A stretch of DNA of 64,000 nucleotides from Dysidea avara (Eukaryota > Porifera > Demospongiae > Dictyoceratida > Dysideidae): NCBI RefSeq assembly GCF_963678975.1, contig NC_089274.1:49072075-49136074 (forward strand). Direction: 5' to 3'. The notes below the pieces were generated by a model, which worked only from the letters and a program-made list of their open reading frames with translations, was not told where the DNA came from and did not search any database. Below are positions 47,337 to 58,700 of the stretch, one piece after another (position 1 is the stretch's first letter; each line of letters starts with the position of its first letter). The position numbers were made by a program, and so were the translations under genes.

Positions 47337-48230
47337 TTATATGGCGTTAAACCATTTAGGATATTGAGAGGATCTCAACCTAACTTTTGGAATAAATTGA
47401 TTCATCCCTGTAATAATTAGTTGCTTGATGAAGGTCCATGCTTCGTTGACATCAGTACAGTTATAATAACTAGTAAGGTCACAGCTTAGGAGAAATTGAC
47501 AAAAGCCATCATAGTCTGCCTTTGAAAAATCATATACATAATTCGATGGTTGCCGATCGGAATGAGTAAAGTTAAATGACATTTTTAAGGTTATTAAATA
47601 ATGATCAGATATTGTGTTATCCGTATAAACAGAAAATGAATTGATGGCATCATTACAGTTGGTAAAAACAAGGTCGAGTACGTTGCCATGGATATGTGTG
47701 GGGCAGTCAATTATCTGCAACAAATTGGACTGGAATACTAAATCACACAGTTGGGATGAAAAACTAGTTGACGCAGTTAAAGTGGCCCAGTTTACATCTG
47801 GGACATTAAAATCACCCATTATGACAAGTGGCTTGGGATCAGCAGTAAGTTTCTCAAGGTATGTTATTAGGTTTTGTCTATGACTAGTAGTAGTATTTGG
47901 AGGGTTATATAGTAAGCAAATTCGAATTGGATTGTTTAGGCCAACATGTACAAGGATTAGTTCTAAGTTCACAGGACAGTCTGCAAGTTGGCTGGGAACA
48001 GAATTCCTGATAGCTAGTAGTACTCCTCCACCTCTAGTGTTTCTGTCTGAACGGTATATTGTAAAGCCAGCAGGAAGAATTTCATTGTCTGCTATCGTAG
48101 AATTCAACCACGTTTCAGTTATTCCTATAATATTGTAGTGAGAAGTGTAGACAAAGTTATGAAATTTTGTCAACTTATTTGCAAGGCTTCTATAATTATG
48201 CAAACACAAATATAGATCTTTTTTGGTCAA
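47337..48230 (-). pseudogene. LINE ORF2, endonuclease part
   Basis: 297 codons. An APE-type endonuclease with its key residues in place: ITETW (E39), GDFN (D140, N142) and SDH (D209, H210), plus RGGGVLLA and LDLVFTN. The frame opens directly after a TAA that overlaps the ORF1 stop (TAATTGA), with no ATG until far inside, so ORF2 would need reinitiation at a non-AUG codon, or the start has been lost. The frame stops at 47337 (FNAI). At least one stop and one frameshift separate it from the RT part. Confidence 0.85.
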
Positions 48231-49267
48231 TTAGAATTATCCGCAGAATCACTGTCCACGGACATAGTCAGTGGACTAGCATTGTCTGTAGAATCACTGT
48301 CCACAGACACAGTCAGTGGGCTAGCATTGTCCGTAGAATCACTGTCCACAGACATAGTTGGTGGACTAGCATTTGCAAGGTGGAAGACTAAATTGGAGGC
48401 ATACCCATGTTTCTTACCCTTAACGTAAATAGAACCCGACCTGATTTTGACATCAGCTTTGTTGACACCAGACTGCAATAGTGACCACCTTTCTTTAAGT
48501 AACAACGCTTCCTTTTGCTTTTCATCTGGGGTCATGTCAGGTTTGATGGAAACTGACTTGTCCTGGTTGGCACCCAGGTTTGAAAGGACTGAAATCACAT
48601 CAACAGCTCGATTAAGTTTTAATAAAAGTGGACAAGAACGATACTGCTCTTTGTTGTATTTGCCCAATCTTAGGCAGTCCCTGACTGAGTTGGGATTGAT
48701 GTCATTGTTAATCTTTGATAAAACAGAAACAGACTTGTCTATGTCATGTTTCATTCTGTCTGGCCAACTGGTTCCATTAGGGCACTCACTAACTCCATAT
48801 ACGACCAAGTTAAATTTACGGTCAGCTGGTTGCACTGTTGTGGTAGCAGTGTTTGGAGGTTGGCTAGCAGGATTTGTGGACATGCGTACAGGTAATTGTA
48901 CAGCAGAATGTACATTAACAGGTTTCATCGGTGTAAGGGAATTGATTTTGTCAGTGAGCTCGGTGATAACTTGTTTGAGATTAGTTATTTCTGAGTTTTG
49001 ATTAGACAAAGTGCAATGAACACAAAAATAAGGTAAGTCTGACTCACCAACTTGCTTGAATTGATGTTTGGTTAGGCTTGCACATTGCCGGTGAATGAAC
49101 TTCTGACAGTCGCCATCACAGAAAATAGATTCTTGCCCAGGTTCGAAAGCTCGTTCACAGATAGGACAGGACGAGTTGAGATTTTTAGTTCTTTTCGATG
49201 TAACAGTGCCATCCGAGGTATCATCTTGAGAGGTCACGGGGATAGGTCTCTTTTTACCTCTCCCCAT
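48227..49267 (-). CDS. LINE ORF1: PHD finger, coiled coil, RNA-binding-like domain
   Basis: 346 codons, uninterrupted. A basic N-terminus (GRGKKRP) is followed by a C4HC3 PHD-type zinc finger with ligands C34, C37, C50, C54, H59, C62, C82 and C85. A short heptad-like stretch follows (about 88-112). A domain from about 150 to 290 (FNLVVYGVSE, DCLRLGKYN, PLLLKLN) resembles the RRM-like nucleic-acid-binding part of LINE ORF1 proteins. The C-terminus has three 15-residue repeats (ASPLTMSVDSDSTDN) encoded by a 45-bp tandem repeat. In this class of element ORF1 binds the element RNA. It ends with TGA overlapping the beginning of the ORF2 frame. It looks like a host PHD protein only if the ORF2 context is ignored. 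Confidence 0.85.
   Translation of the reverse strand: MGRGKKRPIPVTSQDDTSDGTVTSKRTKNLNSSCPICERAFEPGQESIFCDGDCQKFIHRQCASLTKHQFKQVGESDLPYFCVHCTLSNQNSEITNLKQVITELTDKINSLTPMKPVNVHSAVQLPVRMSTNPASQPPNTATTTVQPADRKFNLVVYGVSECPNGTSWPDRMKHDIDKSVSVLSKINNDINPNSVRDCLRLGKYNKEQYRSCPLLLKLNRAVDVISVLSNLGANQDKSVSIKPDMTPDEKQKEALLLKERWSLLQSGVNKADVKIRSGSIYVKGKKHGYASNLVFHLANASPPTMSVDSDSTDNASPLTVSVDSDSTDNASPLTMSVDSDSADNSN
48236..48372. repeat. 45-bp tandem repeat in LINE ORF1
   Basis: Three copies of a 45-bp unit (ttgtctgtagaatcactgtc at the start of each), in frame, giving three 15-residue repeats at the ORF1 C-terminus. Confidence 0.9.
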
Positions 49268-49490
49268 TCTCGTGTTGTGGTCAACCAGAACTCTTGTACC
49301 TTAGAATAATCGTCTAGGTATTGATTTTAAATCACAATAGCGTACAAAACGGAGGAAATAGAGTAGGAAAAATCCGCGAAAAATCATGCAGCGAATCCCA
49401 CAATCACGTGGTTCTAAATTTCATGGTGAGTATCGTGGTGTTAGCAAATTCTTTCTACTGCACACTGATAAGTTGTTATAACGGCTTATA

Positions 49491-51458
49491 CTATAGTACG
49501 TTCGCGTTGAGCTGAATCCTGGGTTGTTGATTAAGAAGCCATACAAGATCAAAGACTTAAACATAATGTTTATGACGCATTTATTCGTAAGCCCATGTTA
49601 CGGGCGCGCACTTAATTGTTGTGAATATGGCGTCCAGTGCACCGTCAGCGAGTGCGGAGCGAACCCCCCTTGGAAAGAAGTTAAACAGCCAAACGAAGTA
49701 TCTACTTATGAAACTATGGGAGTACTTTAAGCAAGAAGCGAAGAAATGTAAAATTTCTATCAACATCACGGAGAGAATCTCGAAGGCCACCGGTATTGTA
49801 TGTAATGCCTTCTTTGCTGGGTTTTGGCATACATTACGCCATGCAGGGATTTCAAGGACATCTATTAGAATGGAGCACCGCAAGAAAGGTGGTTTATTTA
49901 CGCCAAGAAAAAGGTACAAAATGCACTTTGCACAAGCCCGCTCAATTGTAATCGTCAGGTACAAATGTTCACAAGTCCATGGTGATGCAGACAGTTTTGA
50001 CCCAGATACTATCAGACAAGATCCATTCATTGTACGGAAGGAAGGAAATCTATCGCTCTCAAAGATTTTGGTAAGTTAAATTTTGAAACCTGGAACTTTG
50101 TCACGTACTCCGTCTTAGGCCAAACTTAAGAATGATGGTGTTTTCTCTGGGGGTAGAACATTGCTTTAAAGAGTGTTGAGTGATATGGGATTAAAGTACA
50201 AGACGATTAATGACAAGAGGTTAGAATTGAAACTGTTTGTGCTTTAATGTCACTACACGTATATGCAGGGTATGCTATGAGCAGCCCTGCACAGTCCATC
50301 AGCATCATAAATATTAAAGACGAACAAGGTGCAACAGAACTGAAGGAAGACCAGTTGTGTATTTGGATGAGACTTGGGTAATGAAGAACTTCTAGAGCAA
50401 TTCCTCATCCAAATCAGCAGTGATAGTGAAGATGGTGATGGTGGTATTAATGAATCTTCCACTAGCAGCAACGGGTCCAAGTCTTCTTCTGGGCTTACTT
50501 CATCTGATGTAAGATTGTTTGATATTTGCAGCATTGGTGTTACAACTTGATTTTGTTCCCCAGGAGTCATCGGGTAGCTGGGATTAAACTCTGTGAAGTA
50601 CATGAAAATACAGATGAAGTGTAAGTGTGTGCACTTTAATAAAAAAAATACCATTGCTTTATTGTGCTAGCAGAAGTTGAACATACCATCCCTTGTATAT
50701 GAAATCAGTGCAGGAGTGTTTGGAAGTCACTACAGGTACTATCAGCCCAAATTCATACAAACAGTATTATTTCATTTGTTGAAAATTTTAGAGTTTTTTG
50801 GGAATGTAACTTCAAAAACAAATTGCTGGCTGTAAAAACTGTGTACATGTGTGGTGAAGTGATGAGAAAAGGATTAAAATGACAAATTGACTAAATGGGA
50901 ACAGAAAACGATAGTCAGCTGTGGTGAATGTGAAATAAAATACACGTTGTTTGGCTCACTTGCAGGAACACCAATGCAGAATAACAGATTTTGAGCTGTT
51001 ATAATTTGGTTTTTTTCTCTTTTGAGGCTGAAGAAGTTTTTTATCTGAATATAAGCAGGCCACTTATCTTCTAAATAGTGCAACAGTGGCCCCAGCTCCT
51101 GTTTTACACACACAAAATCTGTTTTATTTTTCTTGTAAAAGTGTATTACAGCCTCTTACATAACGGATGGTGAAATCATGCGTGTTGAGGGCGGGTGTGT
51201 GACATCTGGCTTGGCCACAAACATGTGTCAACATGACCATCAAAGGGCCGCGCTTTAGAGGCTTCCCCATTGAAAATGTATGGCGAAACTTTACAGTGTC
51301 ATAACTGGAGTGTCTTACATTCGAATGAAGCGCTTTTAATATATTTTTAGCGGATCGAGAAGCGCTACGTATCGAGCAATACAGGAGGCCCATGCGATGT
51401 AGCAATCGTAAGTTATTAATCGTTTTTGAGGGTTCAGCTCAACGCGAATGTACTATAG
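49491..51458 (+). mobile_element. IS630/Tc1-like transposon, internally deleted
   Basis: Inverted ends ctatagtacgttcgcgttga (left, 49491) and tcaacgcgaatgtactatag (right, ending 51458), about 28 bp with one or two mismatches. The left flank carries TA. The interior has a plus-strand transposase relic (49627-50550) and then about 0.9 kb with no coding motif. Confidence 0.8.
49627..50550 (+). pseudogene. IS630/Tc1-like transposase with two tiny introns, truncated
   Basis: Exon 1 49627-50070 (148 codons from ATG, MASSAPSAS) has a helical DNA-binding-like region (KLWEYFKQEAKK, RISKATGI). Intron 50071-50118 is 48 nt, GTAAGT...TTAG, phase 0. Exon 2 50119-50219 has GVFSGGRTLL, a stop at 50167, then RVLSDMGLKYKTINDK. 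Intron 50220-50268 is 49 nt, phase 2. Exon 3 from 50269 has CYEQP, a stop at 50315, then RTEGRPVVYLDETW, the first catalytic Asp motif of DDE transposases of this group. Just after it the frame jumps to an acidic tail (LEQFLIQISSDSEDGDGG) that looks like the protein C-terminus, so the rest of the catalytic core has been deleted. Family call from motif recognition; a search would confirm it. Confidence 0.7.
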
Positions 51459-51459
51459 C

Positions 51460-52715
51460 CCATGTACTTGCACCCAATATATTGGGCTTTGGTCCTTGAA
51501 GAGTTAACAGATTCATTTGGAAACCCTATATCATTACCTACGTAGGTTTAACCACGGTATATTAAGTTCATACCAGAGCAACAATGTTGTTGTGTGCCAC
51601 TGTGTACTTGACTTACTGTGATCACATAGCTGCACAAGTATGCATGCCTATATGATAAATCTGAAGCCATACTATTGCTGACCACAGCATGCTGTACATT
51701 TCCTATAGTTGGATATGTTAGAGCGATATAGTACAAGGTACATTCAATAGTAAGGAAACAATACACTGGTGTTTGCTAACTCTGATAATATTAACTGACT
51801 ACTTAACAGCTACTGTACATGACTGACTTTGTTTAAACTGTGTAATATCAAGCACCACCAGCACCTCTTATTATCATGTTAGATATCCATAAATGGATTT
51901 ATATAAAGTAAACAAACTAGTGAAAAAGTAATTTTAAAAATTAAAATATGGGAATAGAGATCGCTGAAAAAAGTAAAGAAACAAGAGTCCAAATGTGTGA
52001 TGGAAACCCTACATCATTACCTATGTTTAACCACATCATGCCAGAACAACAATGTTGTTGCGTACCACTGTGTACTTGACTTATTGTGATCACATAACTG
52101 CACAAATCAGAAGCCATACTATTGCTGAGCACAACATGCTATACACTGCCTATAGTTGGATATGTCAAAGCTGTATAGTACATAGTACATTCAATAGTAT
52201 GGAAACATGTTTGCTAACTGATAATATTAGCTGACTACTTAATAGCTACTGTACATGATGACTAGCTTGATATACACGTTTAGTACTGTGTAATATCAAG
52301 CACCACCAGCACCTCTTATTATCATGTTAGCTATCCATTAATGGATTCATAAAAAGTAAACAAACTAGTGTAAAAACAATTTTCAAAAATTAAAACATGG
52401 GAATAGAGATCGCTGACAAAAGTAAAGAAACAAGGGTCAAATAAGCCAGCATGTTAAACACACAGAGATCTCTATTTGGACTCAAATAAACATTTATAAA
52501 GAAGCATTCTCAGTGCTTACTGATTATTTTCAGTACTTATCTGGGAATAGAGATCGCTGAAAAAAGTAAAGAAACAAGGGTCAAAAAAGCCAGTATGTTA
52601 AACACACAGAGATCTCTATTTGGACTCAATGGGTATGGTATAGCTAGAGACTAAGGAAAAAGAGTAGTTTTATATAAATAGGGACATGTTTTAATTTATA
52701 TTTTTACACTAGTTG
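51460..52715. repeat. two inverted copies of the 1.1-1.9 kb repeats
   Basis: 51515-51915 and 51995-52375 match 1567-1882 in reverse; 51935-51990, 52395-52495 and 52540-52655 match the foldback arm of 1141-1566. The copies are arranged as a local tandem array. No gene. Confidence 0.7.
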
Positions 52716-53208
52716 ATATAGTGTCATCACAGATTTGATCTTTGGTGACCTTTATGGTCATTTTTTTTTTACAAAAATTTAACCATTTTTATCTCCTTGA
52801 TGACTTGTTAAACATGGTACCAAAGAAAAGGTCTTGTTAAGCGAAACAACTTACCTGGTTTTTATTTGTAGTTAACAGGTGATTTTATTCCAAATTAAAG
52901 ATGATTATCCTTAAATTACACCATTACAGGTTTGACAATTGGCGACCTTTATGCCATTCTTGCACAGAAATATGACCATCTCTATCTTTATCTCCCTGAG
53001 GCATTTATTAACTTTGATCCCAGAGTAAATGTCTTGCTGAAACAACTTGATTTTCAATAGGTAATTCCATTATCACTTTTATTAGCTGAAAAATTCTTTG
53101 AGTTTAAAATTACATGTCATGAGAAGTACTACATAAGTGGAAAGTTTCATGGTTTTATGAAAAAGTGCACACTTTGGCTATTACTTGGGGCTATGCCACC
53201 ATACTATA
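52715..53208. mobile_element. foldback element, degraded copy
   Basis: Has both arm-type segments of the 39077-39788 family (gatatagtgtcatcacagat; tggaaagtttcatggtttta; ggctatgccaccatactata), but the arms are shortened and diverged. Confidence 0.65.
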
Positions 53209-53561
53209 ATAAATACATTTAAATGCTCTATTAGAGTACTGTTGACTGCTTTATTAGAATATCTCAATCGTTCATAAAAAAATTTCAAAGAGGGTGTATG
53301 TTTCCATTGTAGATCAGATGAATGAAACTATAAATTGTTATACTGAACTGAATGTTGTTACTTTAAGCACACTGGGCAATAGGATTACTGTTTTAAAGTT
53401 CAGGAATTACTATTCCAAAAGAAGGTTTCCTGAACACGGATACAGCCAAGCTTGGATGTACATATCAGGCAAATCACTCAGAGCCCATGATATAACTATC
53501 ACATGTACCATGAAACCACCTAACTTCAAAGGCAAATTCCTGGGTACATATCTTATAAACC

Positions 53562-53660
53562 CTGGCTGGCCATGGTACATTTAAGTTAAACCATGGCTGG
53601 CTATGGTACATTTAAAATAAACCATGGCTGGCCATGATACATTTAAATGTACCATGGCCT
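53562..53660. repeat. three ~33-bp tandem repeats
   Basis: Three copies of a unit containing accatggctggc-atggtaca (middle base c or t), ending in a short inverted repeat (acatttaaatgt). Confidence 0.75.
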
Positions 53661-54218
53661 TGATATCTGATGAGGTAACGTTGTTTGTTTTTATAAGAAT
53701 CCTGGCAGTATTCGATTGTGGGAGTTTATTATTGCTCACGTGATGAAAACCATGAACTTGATTTTGCATTCTACAGCACTCATACAAAGGCGATTCGACA
53801 TCCTCACCACCCTATGAGTTGACAAACGGAAGTTTAAGGTGAGAACTAGTGTCATGGTTAATTTACAGTCGCATGTCCGCGTGTTTGATTACATACCACG
53901 CCCACTTTTTGTATATCACGAGGTAACCACTCTACAGCGAAGCTTACCCCTCTGGATGTTTAGAAAACATTGTAAACAGCTGTTAAACGATGTAGCAACT
54001 TTGAAACACTTGTTAAATCGCAAAATTGAGTGTTTCTGTGATATTCATAGGATTTTCCCGTTCATGTTAACAAACGTAACTGCAACGTTACTTGCTGCTG
54101 ACCTATAATCAAATTTTACAAGACTCTCTATATAATAAATCCAGCGGGCTGCCTCGTATTGGCTTGGGTGATTAGTCGCCCACCACAGTAGGCTATTAGC
54201 CTACATGGTACATATCTG

Positions 54219-54357
54219 TTGTATCACGTGCCCTCGTGATTTGCTTGATATGTACACCCAAGCTCGAGGGCCTGATATGTACACCCACGCTCTCGGGCCT
54301 AACGGCCCTCGAGCTTGGGTGTACATATCAGGCAAATCACTTGGGTACATGATACAA
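54219..54357. repeat. cassette-adjacent hairpin, best-preserved copy
   Basis: Arms ttgtatcacgtgccctcgtg inward and the inverse ending tacatgatacaa. The core gatatgtacacccaagctcg / cgagcttgggtgtacatatc is perfect. The outer end is 15 bp from the donor of exon d of cassette E. Related hairpins or arms lie at the same place beside all six cassettes. Confidence 0.8.
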
Positions 54358-54373
54358 CTATTACTTCACATAC

Positions 54374-55291
54374 CTCTATGACATGTGACCAATGTACCAT
54401 CCCATATTCCATTATTCTGACACATTCTAGATGTGCTACCACTGAGATTAAAACCTACATCACAACTGAAATTGCAGATGTCTTCGTATGAAACCACCCC
54501 ATCATCTCCCAACATACAATCAATCATTCCATTATCAGGTTGATGGAGGTCAGGACAGGATACTATTAGTAAAGTTACATCACAGGTGAAATGATTTGTT
54601 TAACACTCACTTCTTGCACATGTTGTTGTCACGCCACTCCAACTCCCATCACTCTGACAACTTCTCAAATTACTACCTCTAACTTCATAACCACTGTTAC
54701 ATGTAAATGTGCATGTGTCCTCAAAGGAAGCCACCCCATCATCACCAAGTGAGCAGCTGATTGCTCCATTAGTAGGTTGAGAGAGTGGAACACAACCAAC
54801 TATTGAGGAATTGTTATTTAACAACAGTGTACATTATATAATCAACAAACCTCTCCCACAAGTAGCTTCACTACCATTCCACCTTCCATCACTCAAACAG
54901 GTTCTACTATGACTACCACTGGTCAACTGGTATCCAATATCACATGTAAAATTACATGTCACTTCATAAACAACATCCTGGTTACTTCCACTTGAACAAG
55001 AAATAGTTCCATTAGCAGGATGATTGAGGGTTGGACAGGACACTAATAACATAACACAAACAAAGATAAACTATTTTACAACCAACAGGTGTTTCACCAC
55101 ACCTCTTGTACACATTGGTTCATCATTACTCCACATCCCAGTACTGAGACAAGTCCTTGAGCTGTTACCTATTAGTTCAAAACCATCCGCACAAGTGTAT
55201 CGGCAGACATCTTGATATGATGTTGTTCCATCATCTCCATAGTCACAGGTGATCATTCCATGTTCAGGTTGTGGTATTTCATCACAAGGAA
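54374..55291 (-). CDS. CCP (sushi) four-exon cassette E
   Basis: Exons in transcript order: a 55291-55103, b 55042-54851, c 54799-54611, d 54562-54374 (189, 192, 189, 189 nt), introns 60, 51 and 48 nt, phase 1. All domains have six cysteines. The last base of exon c is A, not G, so the donor reads AA-GTGAGT and the split codon becomes Ile rather than Val if joined to exon d. Exon d is the most divergent d copy (CNFSCDVGFNLSG, CQNNGIWDG), and the NGT sequon of the other d exons is lost (NGI). The upstream flank of this cassette preserves the sequence that is interrupted by the composite repeat in cassette D. Confidence 0.88.
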
Positions 55292-55595
55292 CTAAATATA
55301 CATTATGTATAACATTACTATCATTATTTCACTTTGCATTTTCACAAACATGTAAACTATCCCTTTTTGTAAAATCTTTAGCTTAGTGATTTGTGCATTG
55401 TATCAAATCATAGGCCATGATCCCTTCACTTTATTGGCCAATACTTGTAGCTTAAGATCAGATACTCTAATAGAACAGTCACATTTATCATTTATGTATT
55501 TGTTACAATGTGGTAAAATTGATCTACAATACTATAATAGCTAAAATGTAAAAATTATATGAAGGAAATGCAATTGAATCCTTTATGTTATAGGT
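55292..55595. other. upstream flank of cassette E
   Basis: Carries the uninterrupted version of the site occupied by the composite repeat near cassette D, and one inverted CTAATAGA motif at about 55465. No gene. Confidence 0.5.
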
Positions 55596-57483
55596 GATGA
55601 TATTGCACTGGCTGCTGGCCCATTACAGACCTGTGCGGGACAATCAGCTGGCTGTGAGGCTGCTGTACATGCTATGAAGAATATGTTTGATGACAGTGAT
55701 TGTGAAGCTGCACTCTTAGTGGATGCTACTAATGCATTCAATTGTGTGAATCGCCAAGCTGCCCTACATAATATATCCATCTTTTGTCCTGCATTTTCTA
55801 CTATCCTGAAAAACACTTATGCTCAGCCAGTCCGATTGTTTGTAGTTGGAGAGGGTGAAATCCCATCTTGTGAAGGAACAACTCAAGGAGATCCTCTCGC
55901 AATGGCAATGTATGCCCCCCTTAATTAAAAGACTCTGTGTGGCAGTCCCCAGTGTTGGGCAGGTATGGTTTGCAGATGATGCCACTGCGGTGGGGAAACT
56001 GAAACTTTTGCATAAATGGTGGCAGATACTATCCTCTTTGGGACCTAATTTCGGGTATTTTTCTAATGCATCTAATACAGTGTTGATTGTAAAGCCTCAT
56101 TTGTTAACTATTGCAAAATCTATCTTTGCTGACACTGGTATGCAGATTACTGATCAGGGCCAGCGCCATCTTGGGGCTGCATTGGGCTCTCGAGAATTTG
56201 CAGAGGGGTTTGTGGCCAAGAAGGTTTGTTCTTGGTCCAGTGAAGTGCTTGCTTTGGCTGAGATTGCTACAAATTGTCCTCATGCGACTTTTTGTGCTTT
56301 CACTCATGGGATGATAGGCCGGTGGGTATACATCATGAGGACCATCCCCAATGTCGGGCCCCTGTTTCAGCCTCTAGAGGATGCCATCCGTTTGAAGCTG
56401 ATCCCTGCCCTCACTGGCCATGGTGCTTGTTCTGCCTTAGCGCGTGATGTGCTCTCTCTACCCTGCCGCCTAGGTGGCTTGGGTATTGTCAATCCTGTAG
56501 ACATTGCTGATTCTCAGTTTACTACATCTATCAAAATCACACACTCTCTGAGATCTTTGATTGTTGCTCAGAATCTACTAGCTCCTCTACCCGACGTTAG
56601 TTCTATCAAGGCTCAGATTCATCAGGATCGTTGCTCTACTTTGAGGGGGAGGGCTTCTATGATCAAATCTAATCTTTTGTCACAATCCCAAAGAGTTTTA
56701 GACCTGAACAGTGAACCGGGTGCTTCTGCCTGGCTGACAGCATTGCCTTTAGCAGAGCAGGGATTCCATCTGATGAAGCAAGAATTTTGGGATTCCTTGC
56801 ATCTTAGATACGGCTGGAAGCTCCTGAACATACCCAGTCACTGTGTTTGTGGGGTCCCATTTTCTGCGGATCATGCTATGATTTGCAGACATGGAGGCCT
56901 CACATTTGTTCGCCACAATGGTTTGCGAAACATCACTGCAGCGTTGCTTTCCAAGACATGTCATGGTGTGGCCCTTGAGCCACCTTTACAGCCACTTACT
57001 GGGGAGATCATTGCACCTAAGACTGCCAACCGTCAGGATGAGGCTAGGGCAGACATACATGCTAGGGGATTCTGGGGGCAGCGGCAAAGTGCCTTTTTTG
57101 ACGTAAGGGTGTTTCATCCTAATGCACCAAGCTACTGCAACACCAGTGTCCCCTCTTTGTATCGACGTCACGAGGCACAGAAGAAACGTGAGTATGGTGA
57201 CCGTGTCAGAGAGGTTGAGCAGGCCTCCTTCACTCCCTTTGTGTTTGCGACCACTGGAGGTATGGGAAGGGAGGCAATAGTTTTCTACCGTCATTTGGCT
57301 GACCATCTATCTCGCCACGGCTCTACTAGTTACAGTCAGACTCTGGCTTTTATCCGATGCAAATTGTCTTTTTCTCTACTTTGGTCAGCTACAATGTGCA
57401 TACGTGGAAGTAGGTCCATCTCGCATCGCTCCTCTGATGCCTCTCCTGAGATGGGCCGCATTGATGAGCACAGGGACTTTTAA
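55596..57483 (+). pseudogene. RT with restriction-like endonuclease end, 5'-truncated
   Basis: Begins mid-domain (GDDIALAAGPLQ). RT motif A region LLVDATNAFN, motif B EGTTQGDPLAMAMYA, then a one-base frameshift in the run of C at 55914-55919, after which motif C is VWFADDATA. A long open C-terminal part follows to TAA at 57481. This has CVCGVPFSADHAMIC and RHNGLRNITAALL, then EPPLQPL, ARADIHARGFW and AFFDVRVF. A Cys/His knuckle, RHN and a D...D-x-(R) pattern in this order resemble the restriction-like endonuclease of R2/NeSL/CRE-type non-LTR retrotransposons. The clade is inference. Apart from the shift the 3' 520 codons are intact. 5' truncation is normal for dead retrotransposon copies. Confidence 0.8.
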
Positions 57484-57790
57484 ACTTTCAGCAATCTGGT
57501 CCTTTTTATTCAGTTGTCCAGCACGTGCTTTCTTTGTGCTGGGGGTGGTAGGCAAGGGCAGTCCATCCAGCCCGGGGAAAAAAAACTTATCCTATTTATA
57601 CTTAAAAAACAACAACAAGGAAATGCACCAAGCCTCTCTCTCCTAGAATTGTCATCCACGTCTGCTGTATGCCTCAATCTCCTCTTTGAAACTTTTAATG
57701 TTAAAGTTGCTCCTCACCCATTATACCAAAAGTTAGCCTATGTTTTAAACACAAGCTACTAACAGTAGAAGTTGATAGAGTGCACATTTT
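57484..57790. other. 3' region of the RT element
   Basis: No gene. An A8 run at 57578-57585 and a short A-rich stretch (57604-57622) could mark the 3' tail. Confidence 0.4.
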
Positions 57791-57850
57791 TAAACCAGGC
57801 GCGTGCCCACAGCTGGCCGAAGGCCGGTTGTGGGCGTGCGCCTGGTTTAC
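57791..57850. repeat. GC-rich hairpin
   Basis: taaaccaggcgcgtgcccac pairs with gtgggcgtgcgcctggttta around a tggccgaaggcc core; 60 bp, very stable, 21 bp from the (GT)70 tract. Confidence 0.85.
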
Positions 57851-57867
57851 TGAAATTGTTTTCGTAA

Positions 57868-58699
<832 letters not shown>

Positions 58700-58700
<1 letters not shown>

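Larger units (their letters stand above)
43921..49310 (-). mobile_element. CR1/L2-like non-LTR retrotransposon, broken
   Basis: Read on the minus strand: ORF1 (49267-48227), ORF2 with endonuclease (48230-47337), reverse transcriptase (47262-45278, split by a MITE) and C-terminal region (to about 44815). A 3' non-coding part follows, ending in an (AAAT)n tail at 43921-43940. Endonuclease plus RT plus a PHD-bearing ORF1 is the CR1/L2 arrangement. Two GTGAC-family MITEs lie inside (44183-44810, 46013-46649). The 5' end is not precisely defined; no target duplication was found. Confidence 0.85.
53209..54373. repeat. 3' intronic flank of CCP cassette E
   Basis: 53225-53440 is the right half of the 28330-type element. 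53445-53507 is an orphan cassette-hairpin arm (acatatcaggcaaatcac) with no CCP exon after it. 53760-54120 is homologous to 18760-19000. The 89-residue frame at 53839-54108 has no motif and no counterpart in cassette B's flank, so it is not called. Confidence 0.6.

Noticed and set aside
48227..49267. Host PHD-finger chromatin protein
   Set aside because: It sits directly upstream of an endonuclease-RT frame on the same strand and has the length and domain order of a LINE ORF1.
50253..50654. 133-residue minus-strand frame
   Set aside because: Antisense to the transposase relic and its acidic tail; Ser/Pro-rich only because it mirrors Ser/Asp codons.
55764..57306. Minus-strand frames across the RT element
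   Set aside because: Antisense shadows of the plus-strand RT reading frame, with no motifs of their own.
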